Positions 8,829-17,962 of a stretch of 64,000 bases of DNA are shown one piece after another (position 1 is the stretch's first letter; each line of letters begins with the position of its first letter). Where the stretch lies: contig NZ_JAJDOP010000004.1 of the NCBI RefSeq assembly GCF_020595095.1, positions 1-64,000 of the forward strand, in the 5' to 3' direction. A model generated the notes under the pieces. That model saw only the letters and a program-made list of their open reading frames with translations. It was not told the DNA's origin and did no database searches. The DNA is from Microvirga rosea. Its GTDB lineage: Bacteria; Pseudomonadota; Alphaproteobacteria; Rhizobiales; Beijerinckiaceae. A program made the translations under genes and the position numbers.

Positions 8829-10004
8829 ATGTTCCTGACCTTCTTTACCGAGCTGCGCGCCGCCAAGATCCCCGTTTCCTTGAGGGAATATCTCGGGTTT
8901 CTCGAAGCCCTCGAGCAGGATCTCGCCGACAAGAAGGTGGAGGAGTTCTACTACCTGTCCCGTGCCTGCCTGGTGAAGGATGAGCGCCATTTCGACCGGT
9001 TCGACCAGGTGTTCGGCCGTGTCTTCAAGGGACTAGAAACCCTCGGCCAGAGCGCCGAGGAGGTCGAGATCCCGGAGGAATGGCTCCGCAAGCTCGCGGA
9101 GCGCTATCTCACGGACGAGGAAAAACGCCAGATCGATGCTCTCGGGTGGGACAAGCTCTGGGAGACTCTTCAACAGCGCCTGCGGGAGCAGCGGGGCCGT
9201 CACCAGGGCGGCAACAAGTGGATCGGCACGGCCGGCACCTCTCCCTACGGCGCCTACGGTTACAATCCGGAAGGCATCCGCATCGGCCAGAAGGGGAACC
9301 GGAATTTCAGCGCCGTAAAGGTATGGGACAAGCGGGAGTTCAAGGATTTCGACGACGGCGTCGAACTCGGGGTCCGGAACATGCGCATCGCGCTGCGCCG
9401 CCTGCGCCGCTTCGCCCGCACGGGCGCCGTCGAGGAATTGGATCTCGATGAAACGATCCATGAGACCGCCCACAAGGGATACCTGGATGTGCGCCTGCGA
9501 CCGGAGCGGCGCAACGCCGTCAAGGTCCTGCTCTTCCTCGATGTCGGCGGGTCCATGGACTGGCATATCGAGATTGCGGAAGAACTCTTCTCGGCGGCGA
9601 GGCTGGAGTTCAAGCACTTCGAGCACTTCTACTTCCACAACTGCGTCTACGAGGCGGTGTGGAAGGAGAACCGACGCCGCTTCGACGAAAAGATCGCGAC
9701 CCTCGACATCATCCGAACCTATCCGTCCGATTATCGGGTCGTCTTTGTGGGCGATGCTTCCATGAGCCCCTATGAGATCAAGGTGGCGGGGGGCTCGGTG
9801 GAGCACTGGAACGAGGAGGCCGGACAGGTTTGGCTCGAACGGCTCCTTCACCACTTTCCCCGGGCGATCTGGCTGAATCCCGTGCCGCAATCGCGCTGGG
9901 GCTACACGCAATCCGTCACTCTCCTGCGCCAGATCTTTTCCGACCGCATGTATCCGCTGACTCTCGAAGGGATCGACCAGGCAATGCGGGAACTGGTACG
10001 CTGA
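8829..10004 (+). CDS. CoxE-like VWA-domain protein
   Basis: A 391-residue protein of the COG3552/CoxE group. The N-terminal helical half (FLTFFTELRAAKIPVSLREYL) is the family start; the VWA domain begins near residue 230 with FLDVGGSMDWH. The metal site is therefore D238-x-G-G-S, with Gly where the classical MIDAS has the first Ser, a form usual in this subgroup. MoxR/CoxE pairs mature metalloenzymes such as CO dehydrogenase or prepare other targets; no such target is encoded here. GGAG lies eight bases before the ATG. The matching MoxR gene is at 4524, on the opposite strand. Confidence 0.88.
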   Translation: MFLTFFTELRAAKIPVSLREYLGFLEALEQDLADKKVEEFYYLSRACLVKDERHFDRFDQVFGRVFKGLETLGQSAEEVEIPEEWLRKLAERYLTDEEKRQIDALGWDKLWETLQQRLREQRGRHQGGNKWIGTAGTSPYGAYGYNPEGIRIGQKGNRNFSAVKVWDKREFKDFDDGVELGVRNMRIALRRLRRFARTGAVEELDLDETIHETAHKGYLDVRLRPERRNAVKVLLFLDVGGSMDWHIEIAEELFSAARLEFKHFEHFYFHNCVYEAVWKENRRRFDEKIATLDIIRTYPSDYRVVFVGDASMSPYEIKVAGGSVEHWNEEAGQVWLERLLHHFPRAIWLNPVPQSRWGYTQSVTLLRQIFSDRMYPLTLEGIDQAMRELVR

Positions 10005-10007
10005 CCC

Positions 10008-10577
10008 ATGACGAAAATTTACGAGCATAGCCCCCGGCCTGTAGGCGGGCCGATCATCTTCACCCTCAAGGGCGACAAACTGGTGGTGGATTCCGGCCGC
10101 AAGGTCCGCGAGGTCCAGCTGGGCGCGGTGGAGGCCGTTCGCATCACCTATGAGCCGGGGCGCTTCGCCCAGAAGGTTTTTCGGACCCGCATCCGGATGA
10201 AGGACGGAAAAACCTTCACGTTCTCATCCCTCACCTGGCGGAGCCTCGTGGAAGCGAAGGCTCAGCCGGAAGAATACCGGAATTTCGCCAGGACATTGTT
10301 CGCGGCCATCGCCGACGCCAACCCGAATGCGCGGTTTCTCGCCGGAAAGAGCCGGCCGGTCTGGCTCGCGACGGTCGGGCTGACAAGCGTCTCGCTCCTC
10401 GGGATGGCCTATCTGATCTGGCGCGCTCTTCAGATGAACGTGACAGGCGTTGCCCTGCTCGGCGGATTGCTGGCTCTTGTCGGCATCTGGCAGCTTGAGC
10501 CGATGATCCGGCTCAACAAGCCGAGGCCGTTCAGGCCCGATGCTCCGCCGGAGGAGCTGCTCCCCTCCACGCCTTGA
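10008..10577 (+). CDS. unknown small membrane protein
   Basis: A 189-residue protein starting three bases after the VWA gene stop, so probably in the same transcript. The N-terminal 110 residues are a beta-rich, PH-like globular part (LVVDSGRKVREVQLGAVEAVRITY ... RIRMKDGKTFTFSSLTW), followed by two transmembrane segments (WLATVGLTSVSLLGMAYLIW and VALLGGLLALVGIW) and a Pro-rich tail. I do not recognise the family. Its position suggests a link to the CoxE/MoxR pair, but nothing in the sequence proves it. Confidence 0.75.
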   Translation: MTKIYEHSPRPVGGPIIFTLKGDKLVVDSGRKVREVQLGAVEAVRITYEPGRFAQKVFRTRIRMKDGKTFTFSSLTWRSLVEAKAQPEEYRNFARTLFAAIADANPNARFLAGKSRPVWLATVGLTSVSLLGMAYLIWRALQMNVTGVALLGGLLALVGIWQLEPMIRLNKPRPFRPDAPPEELLPSTP

Positions 10578-10645
10578 GACCCTCTCGGGGCGCAATAGGA
10601 TGGGCCCGGACGCAGGCAACGAGAGCGTCCGGGATTCGTCGTCCT

Positions 10646-11071
10646 TCAGGCTCTCACCACCAGAACCGAGCACTTGGCATGCCGCACGATCGTGGAGGCG
10701 TTGGAGCCGAGCAGGTACGTCGCCATGCTCGGACGATGAGAACCGATCACGATGAGGTCGGCTCCCGTATTCTCGGCCTCGTTCAGGACCTCGGCATAGG
10801 TGGAGCCGAGGCGAACGACCGCTGAAACCCGCTCGGCCGGCAGCTCCACGGTCGCCGCCAGGTCCGCGAGCTTCTTCTCCGCATCGCCCTGCTGCTCCTC
10901 GTCGAAGGTGGGCGGCATGAATTCCATATAGGTGACCGGAACAATCGACCGGATATAGACGAGTCGGATGGTGCCGCCGGAAACCGTTGCGATTTCAACG
11001 GCTTTGGCGATGGCCGGCTTCGCGGCATCGACTTCCGCGAGATCTACCGGAACGAGAATTGTCTTGTACAT
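10646..11071 (-). CDS. universal stress protein (UspA family)
   Basis: A 141-residue single-domain Usp. The start MYKTILVPVDLA is the standard first strand, with GAGG six bases upstream; a start four codons earlier is possible but unsupported. The C-terminal ATP-site region reads IGSHRPSMATYLLGSNASTIVRHAKCSVLVVR. The second Gly of the classical G-2x-G-9x-G(S/T) motif is Arg, as in the UspF/NhaX-like subgroup. It is a lone minus-strand gene. A different, tandem Usp is encoded at 42994. Confidence 0.88.
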   Translation of the reverse strand: MYKTILVPVDLAEVDAAKPAIAKAVEIATVSGGTIRLVYIRSIVPVTYMEFMPPTFDEEQQGDAEKKLADLAATVELPAERVSAVVRLGSTYAEVLNEAENTGADLIVIGSHRPSMATYLLGSNASTIVRHAKCSVLVVRA

Positions 11072-11200
11072 GGCTGTCCTCACATGCCGCGCGAATCCAG
11101 GGATTATCCCTCTTCACCAAACGTCATGACTGATAGGAATTCTTAGCCCAAGCTTCGCTGCGGCCAAAGGAGAACCTTGGCCGGGAGACGATGCTCTCTC

Positions 11201-11521
11201 TCAGCCCTGGCGCGTGGGCGTGCGCACCACGAGACCATCGAGTTCCGGCCGGACACGGATCTGGCAGGACAGGCGGGAATTAGGACGCACGTCATAGGCG
11301 AAATCGAGCATGTCCTCTTCCATCGGCTGCGGTGTGCCGGTCGCCTCCTCCCATTCCTCGTCCACATAGACGTGGCAGGTGGCGCAGGAGCAGGCCCCGC
11401 CGCACTCGGCCTCGATGCCCGGAATGCCGTTTCGAACCGCGGTCTCCATCACCGTGGAACCCTCTTCGGCATCGACGGTACGGGCGGTGCCCTCGAAATC
11501 GATGAACGTGATCTTCACCAT
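11201..11521 (-). CDS. adrenodoxin-type [2Fe-2S] ferredoxin
   Basis: A 106-residue ferredoxin with cluster ligands C40, C46, C49 and C86 (C-x5-C-x2-C ... C), the spacing of adrenodoxin/putidaredoxin and of Rhodobacter FdVI-type proteins; C44 is an additional non-ligand cysteine. The conserved [18 protein letters not shown] and RLSCQI segments are intact. It carries electrons from a ferredoxin reductase to an oxygenase or to Fe-S assembly; no partner is adjacent, so the acceptor is not known. This type is often constitutive and essential in alphaproteobacteria. Confidence 0.92.
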   Translation of the reverse strand: MVKITFIDFEGTARTVDAEEGSTVMETAVRNGIPGIEAECGGACSCATCHVYVDEEWEEATGTPQPMEEDMLDFAYDVRPNSRLSCQIRVRPELDGLVVRTPTRQG

Positions 11522-11836
11522 TGCAGACCTCTGACTGACGGCGCATACTTAATCCAGCGTCAGAAGAAAAACGAGAGACCTGAACGGGAACCCTGCCGTT
11601 TTCCTGCCGCATTTGGCATGGCGTTGCTGGTTACCGAGCCGTTAACGACGTTCGCAAGAGGCAGGGGACATCGGGTTTCCATCCCCCGGCCCCGCCGCTA
11701 GACTTACTTGGTAAATGGCAGGTTACCGAACGTAAGACTCAAAAAGGGTTTTGCGGCTCGGACGAAGTCGGCTCGTGTGCGTTATCGACGTATTCCGGCG
11801 GCTTCAACGACCATCTGTTGCGTCACGAGGGCGATC
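11522..11836. other. divergent intergenic region, ferredoxin / GPR-like gene
   Basis: These 315 bases separate the minus-strand ferredoxin from the large plus-strand coiled-coil gene and must hold both promoters. The plus-strand reading frame is open from 11708, but the 43 extra codons are basic and unlike the rest of the protein. A GAGGG ribosome site lies just before the ATG at 11837, so I treat 11708-11836 as leader. I see no terminator, operator repeat or small gene that I can support. Confidence 0.5.
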
Positions 11837-14800
11837 ATGGCGACCGAAAAGAAGAAGATTAAAGACCCGGCAGAGGCGGCTCTGTCCGCCGTCGAACAGG
11901 CATTGAACCTGGATGACGCGCTGCCGACGATGTCCTCATCATCGCCCCTGCCGGATCGGCGCGACGATACGGTCGCACAGGAGGAGCCCCGGCTTCCCGA
12001 TATCGACGATCATGATTTCACGAAGGGTCCGTTCGCCAGCCTCGACGAGGAGACGGACGACCATACCGACACGCGTCACGCCCGGTTCGACGAGGCGGCC
12101 CGCTCCGGTTTCATCGCCCCCGACCGGAATGCCGTGGCCAACGACGATCGCCAGAATGTCGGCGTGATGCTGCAGGCCCTCCAGGTTCGGCCTTCCCGTC
12201 GCGCCTATGTGATCGCGACGCTCGCCTCGCTGCTCTGGCTCGGCGGAGCAGCCTACCTGGTTTACTCGCAGGGCATCACGACACCGGAACAGCTTCTGGC
12301 GACCTACAGCGTAGCGCAGTTGACGGTGGCCGGCATGGTGCTGGCTGCGCCCGTCATTCTTTTCTTCATCGCCGCCATGCTCACCGTCAGGTCTCAGGAG
12401 ATGAAGCAGGTTGCCCGCGCCGTCGGCGAGGTCGCCGTGCGTCTCGCCCAGCCTGAAAGCTTCTCGACGGACGCCGTTCTCTCCGTGTCTCAGGCCGTCC
12501 GCCGCGAGGTCGCCGCCGTGGGCGACGGAGTCGAGCGCGCCCTTGCCCGGGCAGGCGAACTGGAAACCCTCGTGCGCAGCGAGATCTCGACCCTTGAGCG
12601 CGCCTATTCCGACAACGAGATCCGCATTCGCTCCTTGATCGATGAGCTGGTGACGCAGCGCGAAGCGATCGTGACCAACGCAGAGCGCGTCCGCAGCGCG
12701 ATTACCGGCTCGCATCAGAACCTGACCCAGGATCTCGATGCCGCGGCCGAGCGTGTGGTCTCTTCCGTGAACGGCGCTGGCGAGCGCGTCACCTCCTCGC
12801 TCCAGGAGCGCGGCGAACAAATCACCCAGGCCCTTGGACGCGCCGGCGAGCGGGTCGTCGAGGAAATGGCCAACCGGGGCGTCGAACTGGTCGATCGCCT
12901 GTCCGGCACCAGCGAGGACATCAAGTCCGGCATCGCCGATGTCGGCTCGCGCATCACGGGCGCTTTGGAAAACAAGGCCCAGGACATCACCGGTGCCTTC
13001 GAGCGCACCGGCGACGTGCTGACACGCCATCTCCAGGAAGGCGCGAGCCAGGTGACCCGCACCCTCGCGGAGACCGGCCGCGGTGTGATCGAGGCGTTGG
13101 CCCAACAGGGCAACGATGTCCGCGAAGCCTTCGAGCAGACCGCCCGGACCCTGGAAGACAGCTTTGCCCAACGGGGCTCGGAGATCACCGAGAAACTGGC
13201 TGCGACCGGCGGCGTCATCGCCGACGACATCTCGGCCCGCACGGCGGACATGCGTGATCAGATCGCCTCGGCGGGAACGGCCGTCGGCGAGGAGATCGTC
13301 CTGCGCGGCAGCACGGTCCGTGACGAGCTGGCGTCCACGGGCGCGTCCATCGTCGAGCAGCTCGCCACGCACGGCTCCGCCCTGCGGACCGAATTCGCCA
13401 CGACGGCGACGACCTTCCTCGAAGACATGGCCGCGCGGGGCCACACCTTGCGTGAGCAGCTGGCCTCCACCGGCACCGAAGTCGTGGATGAGATCGTCGT
13501 GCGCGGCAACGAGTTCCGCGAGCGTCTTGCGACGACGGCGGCGGATGTCACCCGCGAAATCTCCGTGCGCGGCGGCGAAGTCCGCGAGCAGCTCGAAGGG
13601 GCCGTACGGCTGGCCGACGAAGCCATCGGAACCCGCGTCGAGGATCTGGCCACCCGCCTCGAAGCGGCGAGCCTGCGCGTCAGCGAGACGGTCACCACCC
13701 ACGGCGATACGTTGGAGACGACCCTCACGGCAACCGGCGAGCGCATCGCGGCGCTCATGGGCGAGCGCGTGGGCGCCTTCCAGTCCGAATTCGAGAACCG
13801 GGGACAGGAATTTTCGGGAATCCTCAGCCGCCATGCGGAAGAGGCGCAGACACGCCTTGCGGGAACCGGCAAGGACATCGTCCTCGCCATCGCCACGCAG
13901 GGCGCTCGCGTGAACGAGGCTTTGAACCGCACCGCCGAGACGCTGGCGCAGACCGTCGACGTCCGTGGGCGCGAGATGGAGGAGACCCTTGGCTCCCGCC
14001 TCGCCGCCTTCGAGGATGTGATGAGCCGCGGCGGCGACGTGGCCGAACGCATTTCCCGCGATGTGGGCAGCCTGACGGAAACGATCAGCGGCCGCTTCGA
14101 GGAGATGGATCGTCTCATCACCGTCCAGGGCAGGACGCTGGCGGAGTCCTTCTCCGAGCGCGCCCGCGAAGCGACCGGCAGCATCGAAGCGCAGCTCACT
14201 GCTCTCGAAGAGCATGCGGCACGCCGGACGACGGAAATCACGGCCAATTTCGACACCATCGTCGAGCGTGTGGACCAGACCCTCAGCGCCCGCTCGTCGG
14301 CTCTCAACGAGGCGCTGGTGGTGCGCACGGGCGAGATGGCCCGCGTCATGGCCGAAGGTGGCCGCGACGTCGCCAACGCCCTGCAGGCCCGCATGGACGA
14401 AATCGGTCAGGCGATCGCCGCCCGCAGCGGCGCCATTGCCGAAACGCTCACGAGCAAGGCCGACCAGATCAGCGAGGCTCTCGGCAACCGTACCGCCGAG
14501 ATCAATGAGACCTTGGGCAGCCGCGCCGCCGAGATCAACGAAACCCTGGGCAGCCGTGCGATCGAGATCAACGAAACCCTCGGCACGCGTGCCGCGGAGA
14601 TCGCCACGACCCTCGACGAGCGGGTGTCCGTCTTCGAGGAGCGCGTCGTCAACCGCCTCTCCGGCGTGGCGGAAGCCATCGAGGACAAGGGCGAAGCCGT
14701 CCTCGGGTCGCTCGGCAACCGTATCGGGGAGATCCGCGAAATCTTCGACACGCAAGGCACCTCGCTGGTCGAGAGCCTTGGCCAGCACGGCAGCACGATC

Positions 14801-16618
14801 GGCGGCGAAATCGCCGCGATCAGCCAGACGGCTCTGCGCGATCTCGAAGAACGCAGCAACACGGTTATCAACAGCCTGCAGGACCGCAGCTCCTCCATGC
14901 TGGCGGCCTTCCAAGAGCGCAGCATGGAGCTGACCTCGTCCTACATGCAGTCGACGGAGGCCATGAGAGCCGCCATCGACGAAGGGGCCGAGCGCGCCGT
15001 CACCACCCTCGTGGATACCAACGAGCGGCTGCGTGGCGACCTGTCGGACGTCCTTGCCCGACTGCAGGATACGAACCGTCTCTTGCAGCAAGTGGCGGCC
15101 AGCGCCAGCGGCAATCTCGGCGCCGTCGAGGACGGCCTTGCCGGCCGCATTCAGCAGATCGAAGGCCTCCTTTCCGAAATCGCGACTCAGACCGGACGTG
15201 CATCCGATCAGGTGGCCGATCAGGTCGATGCGCTCCGGTCGGTCTCGTCCGGCGCGATCCAGCAGGCGACCGAACTCGCCCACGCCCTCGAGGAACGTGG
15301 CCGCTCTCTCACGGAGGGTGTCCGCGAACAGCTTCAGACCATCAACGATGCAGCCTCGGCTCTGGAACGTGCGGAAGCCCGCATCAACTCCGCCCTCTCC
15401 GGCCGCGAGCAGACCCTCAACGATCTGCTCGAGCGCATCAGCGCCCGCTCCGGAGAGCTCGAAACCGTTACAAGCTCCTTCTCCAGCTTGGTGGAGGGTT
15501 CGCTTCGGACGGCGGAGGAGCGCGCTCGTCAGGTCGGTTCGGTTCTCGCCGAAACCGCCCAGTCGACCACCCGGGTCATCGGCGAGCAGTTCGAGCGCAT
15601 TCGGACCTCCTCCGGTGCCGAAGGCGAGCGGACGGCTGCAGCCCTCCGGTCCGCTTACGAGCAGGCCGCCTCCGAAATGGCGGAGGCGCTCAACGCGGCC
15701 ACCGCGAAATTCCGCGACACCATGGGTGAGCTTCGCGGCATGACGGGCCAAATCCAGCGTGAGCTCGAGACCACCCGAGCCGAATTGCGCCGCGGCGTCG
15801 TCGAGCTGCCGCAGGAGACCCAGGAAACCACGGCTCAGATGCGCCGGGTCGTTGCGGACCAGATCAAGGCTCTGAATGAGCTGTCGGCCCTGGTTTCGCG
15901 CTCGACCCGCGTGGTCGATGCGGCTCCGGCCGCGCAGCCCCGCCGCGTCAACGAAGCCTCTGTCGCCGCAATGGCAGCAGCGGTGGAGCAGCGTCCGACA
16001 CCGGCTCCGGCCCCCACGCCGGCTCCGGCTCCGACTCCCACGGTTGCCCGCCAACCAGAACCGAAGCCTGCTCCGGCAGCGGCGGCGCCCCCGGCCCCAT
16101 CGGCCGCGCCTCAGGCTGCGCCCGCTCCTCGCCCGGCCCAGCCCACGGCGGAGCGCCCCGTCCAGCGGGAAGCCGGCCGTGGCGGCGGATGGCTCTCGGA
16201 CCTTCTCAACCGCGCGTCGCGGGATGACGAAGGGGCCGCTGCCCGTAACGGTCGCCCCGACCGCTCGCGGGTCAACAGCCTCGAATCCCTCGACTCGATC
16301 TCGGTTGATATCGCCCGGATGATCGATCACGACGCGGCGGTCGATTTGTGGGACCGTTATCGTCGGGGCGAGCACAACGTGTTCACCCGCAGGCTCTATA
16401 CCATTCAGGGCCAGCAGACCTTCGACGAGATCCGCCGCAAGTACCAGCGCGACCCGGAATTCAAGCAGACCGTGGACCGGTATGTGGAGGAGTTCGAGCG
16501 CCTGCTCGCCGAGGTCTCGCGGGATGACCGCGACTCCATGCTGACCAAGACCTACCTCACGTCCGAAACCGGAAAGGTCTACACGATGCTGGCCCATGCC
16601 AGCGGCCGGTTCGGCTAA
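11837..16618 (+). CDS. giant coiled-coil membrane protein, GPR/RgsE-like
   Basis: A 1593-residue protein. An acidic, disordered N-terminus (1-120) precedes two TM helices (about 123-144 and 161-183). A roughly 1150-residue apolipoprotein-like helical region follows, with repeating units such as 'G.RV...L..RG..I...L'. An Ala/Pro-rich linker (about 1360-1450) and a conserved C-terminal domain (about 1485-1593: DIARMIDHDAAVDLWDRYRRG, QQTFDEIRRKY) complete it. This matches the layout of Agrobacterium GPR (Growth Pole Ring) and Sinorhizobium RgsE, which organise polar growth in Rhizobiales. The assignment is by architecture and C-terminal character. It is shorter than Agrobacterium GPR (about 2100 aa), consistent with repeat loss. 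It is a lone gene closed by a strong terminator. Confidence 0.75.
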   Translation: MATEKKKIKDPAEAALSAVEQALNLDDALPTMSSSSPLPDRRDDTVAQEEPRLPDIDDHDFTKGPFASLDEETDDHTDTRHARFDEAARSGFIAPDRNAVANDDRQNVGVMLQALQVRPSRRAYVIATLASLLWLGGAAYLVYSQGITTPEQLLATYSVAQLTVAGMVLAAPVILFFIAAMLTVRSQEMKQVARAVGEVAVRLAQPESFSTDAVLSVSQAVRREVAAVGDGVERALARAGELETLVRSEISTLERAYSDNEIRIRSLIDELVTQREAIVTNAERVRSAITGSHQNLTQDLDAAAERVVSSVNGAGERVTSSLQERGEQITQALGRAGERVVEEMANRGVELVDRLSGTSEDIKSGIADVGSRITGALENKAQDITGAFERTGDVLTRHLQEGASQVTRTLAETGRGVIEALAQQGNDVREAFEQTARTLEDSFAQRGSEITEKLAATGGVIADDISARTADMRDQIASAGTAVGEEIVLRGSTVRDELASTGASIVEQLATHGSALRTEFATTATTFLEDMAARGHTLREQLASTGTEVVDEIVVRGNEFRERLATTAADVTREISVRGGEVREQLEGAVRLADEAIGTRVEDLATRLEAASLRVSETVTTHGDTLETTLTATGERIAALMGERVGAFQSEFENRGQEFSGILSRHAEEAQTRLAGTGKDIVLAIATQGARVNEALNRTAETLAQTVDVRGREMEETLGSRLAAFEDVMSRGGDVAERISRDVGSLTETISGRFEEMDRLITVQGRTLAESFSERAREATGSIEAQLTALEEHAARRTTEITANFDTIVERVDQTLSARSSALNEALVVRTGEMARVMAEGGRDVANALQARMDEIGQAIAARSGAIAETLTSKADQISEALGNRTAEINETLGSRAAEINETLGSRAIEINETLGTRAAEIATTLDERVSVFEERVVNRLSGVAEAIEDKGEAVLGSLGNRIGEIREIFDTQGTSLVESLGQHGSTIGGEIAAISQTALRDLEERSNTVINSLQDRSSSMLAAFQERSMELTSSYMQSTEAMRAAIDEGAERAVTTLVDTNERLRGDLSDVLARLQDTNRLLQQVAASASGNLGAVEDGLAGRIQQIEGLLSEIATQTGRASDQVADQVDALRSVSSGAIQQATELAHALEERGRSLTEGVREQLQTINDAASALERAEARINSALSGREQTLNDLLERISARSGELETVTSSFSSLVEGSLRTAEERARQVGSVLAETAQSTTRVIGEQFERIRTSSGAEGERTAAALRSAYEQAASEMAEALNAATAKFRDTMGELRGMTGQIQRELETTRAELRRGVVELPQETQETTAQMRRVVADQIKALNELSALVSRSTRVVDAAPAAQPRRVNEASVAAMAAAVEQRPTPAPAPTPAPAPTPTVARQPEPKPAPAAAAPPAPSAAPQAAPAPRPAQPTAERPVQREAGRGGGWLSDLLNRASRDDEGAAARNGRPDRSRVNSLESLDSISVDIARMIDHDAAVDLWDRYRRGEHNVFTRRLYTIQGQQTFDEIRRKYQRDPEFKQTVDRYVEEFERLLAEVSRDDRDSMLTKTYLTSETGKVYTMLAHASGRFG
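14489..14620 (+). repeat. 33-bp tandem repeat (4 units) inside the GPR-like gene
   Basis: Four consecutive 33-base units encode 11-residue (hendecad) repeats: RTAEINETLGS, RAAEINETLGS, RAIEINETLGT, RAAEIATTLDE. Units 2 and 3 are nearly identical at DNA level; unit 4 is diverged. Eleven-residue periodicity fits apolipoprotein-like amphipathic helices or right-handed coiled coils, and the recent identity suggests unit gain or loss within the coding frame. Confidence 0.85.
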
Positions 16619-16643
16619 CCGGCGCTTCCAGTTAGGATTGATG

Positions 16644-16672
16644 AAAACGCGGCCGATCCGGCCGCGTTTTTT
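16644..16672 (+). terminator. rho-independent terminator after the GPR-like gene
   Basis: A perfect 12-bp stem (AAAACGCGGCCG / CGGCCGCGTTTT) with a 3-base ATC loop, ending in a T run (16667-16672). It lies 25 bases after the stop codon. The A-tract on the left arm means it could also work for the opposite strand, but no minus-strand gene ends here. Confidence 0.92.
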
Positions 16673-16791
16673 ATTGCCTGGACGGCCACCGAACCTGCCT
16701 TCCATGACCTCGGACGTAATCGACCCGGCCCTTGGGCTCCCGCAAGGTGGTCTCACCCAGTCGTTGGGATCGTCCATGAAGGAGACTGAAA

Positions 16792-17166
16792 ATGACCGAT
16801 ACCGCCACCATCGCCGACCGCTACATTGCCGTCTGGAACGAGCTGGATCAGGGCCGCCGCCGTCAGCTCCTCACCCAGATCTGGACGGAGGACGGCAGCT
16901 ACCGGGACCCTCTGATGGCAGGCAAGGGACATGACCAGATCGACACCCTGATCGCAGCGGTTCATGCCCAGTTCCCCGGCTTCCGGTTCTCGCTGCTGGG
17001 GCAACCCGACGGCTACGGCGACCAGATCCGCTTTTCGTGGGCGCTCGGACCTGCGGGTGCCGACGGGATCGTCAAGGGAACGGACTTTGCCACCCTCGAA
17101 GGCGGGCGCCTCAAGGCGGTGACGGGATTTCTCGATCAGGTTCCCGACGCCGTCCCGGCCTCGTGA
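16792..17166 (+). CDS. NTF2-like / SnoaL-type protein
   Basis: A 124-residue single-domain protein with the NTF2-like start (IADRYIAVWNELDQGRRRQLLTQIWTEDGSYRDP) and a beta-sheet C-terminal half. Such folds serve as small-molecule-binding proteins or isomerases; the pocket residues are not diagnostic. An AAGGAGA site lies six bases before the ATG. It sits alone between the terminator and the convergent Mla-type operon. No substrate can be proposed. Confidence 0.75.
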   Translation: MTDTATIADRYIAVWNELDQGRRRQLLTQIWTEDGSYRDPLMAGKGHDQIDTLIAAVHAQFPGFRFSLLGQPDGYGDQIRFSWALGPAGADGIVKGTDFATLEGGRLKAVTGFLDQVPDAVPAS

Positions 17167-17283
17167 GGATCGTGGCGGGGAGACGTTCCACCGGACGCCC
17201 CCCGCTTCGACCGTCATCTTTGCGGATGGCGGATCGGAGGAACACCGGGCAACCGAGGTCCCTGCATCGGGAGCCCGGGATGA

Positions 17284-17949
17284 TCAGGCTGGAGGCTGAT
17301 TGCCGTTCTGATTGGGCTCCTCGCGCCGGGGCAGCGGGCTGGCGCTGACCCAGCGGACGACGTCGAGCATCACACCGGACAAGGCCTCGTCCAGGGCGCG
17401 GGCGGCGTTCGGCGCATCGATGGCGGCGACCGGCGCCTGCCCCCGGAAAATACGGCCGAACAGAATGCGACCGGTCGCATCGTTCACGATCTTGACGGCG
17501 ATTTCCACCACCGCCTGATTGTCGGGTGTCGCAACTTCGAACCTGCGGAGCTCGGATACGAGCTGCACATCCCCCACCGCACCACTGCTTGGCCGGGACA
17601 CGCCCCGGAGCTGGGAGGCGTTCTCGAAGGTGTTGATCAGCTTCGTCTGGATGAGCCGCGGGAGGTTATCGGCCCACTGGCCGCCGTTCAGGAACGTAAT
17701 CGCCCCGGACGCATCCTTCACGATGATCTGCTGGGTCGAAAGAGCCTGAAGGGCGGCAGGCTCGTTGACCAGAAGCTGAACGCCCGCGGCTCCCCGGATC
17801 CGGGATGTCGGCGCGGAAAGATCATAGGTCGTAGGGGCCGCTCCCGAGGAGCAGGCCGCAGTCAACCCTGCGAGAACCAGCGCCGGAGAAAGGCGCAGGA
17901 GCCGTCGGACCCGATCGGAAGAGGTGGGAAACACGGAGGACCTACACAT
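17284..17949 (-). CDS. ABC-type transport auxiliary lipoprotein (PqiC/LetC-like)
   Basis: A 221-residue lipoprotein with a signal peptide ending in the lipobox LTAAC (Cys about residue 33), then SSGAAPTTYDLSAP, typical of the ABC_trans_aux family (PF03886). It is the last gene of the Mla-type operon, 13 bases after mlaD. In this system it probably forms the outer-membrane-side partner of the MCE protein. The ATG at 17949 lacks a clear ribosome site; a GTG six codons later is an alternative that still leaves a complete signal peptide. Confidence 0.85.
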   Translation of the reverse strand: MCRSSVFPTSSDRVRRLLRLSPALVLAGLTAACSSGAAPTTYDLSAPTSRIRGAAGVQLLVNEPAALQALSTQQIIVKDASGAITFLNGGQWADNLPRLIQTKLINTFENASQLRGVSRPSSGAVGDVQLVSELRRFEVATPDNQAVVEIAVKIVNDATGRILFGRIFRGQAPVAAIDAPNAARALDEALSGVMLDVVRWVSASPLPRREEPNQNGNQPPA

Positions 17950-17962
17950 ACTGGTTCAGAGT

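Noticed and set aside
11708-11836. Upstream in-frame extension of the GPR-like gene
   Set aside because: The 43 residues are basic and unlike the acidic N-terminus that follows, and the GAGGG site supports the ATG at 11837.
11939-16777. 1612-codon open frame on the minus strand
   Set aside because: It is the antisense of the GPR-like gene; the GC-rich third codon positions and repeats keep it open. It lacks a ribosome site and any recognisable domain, while the plus frame has TM helices and a conserved C-terminus.
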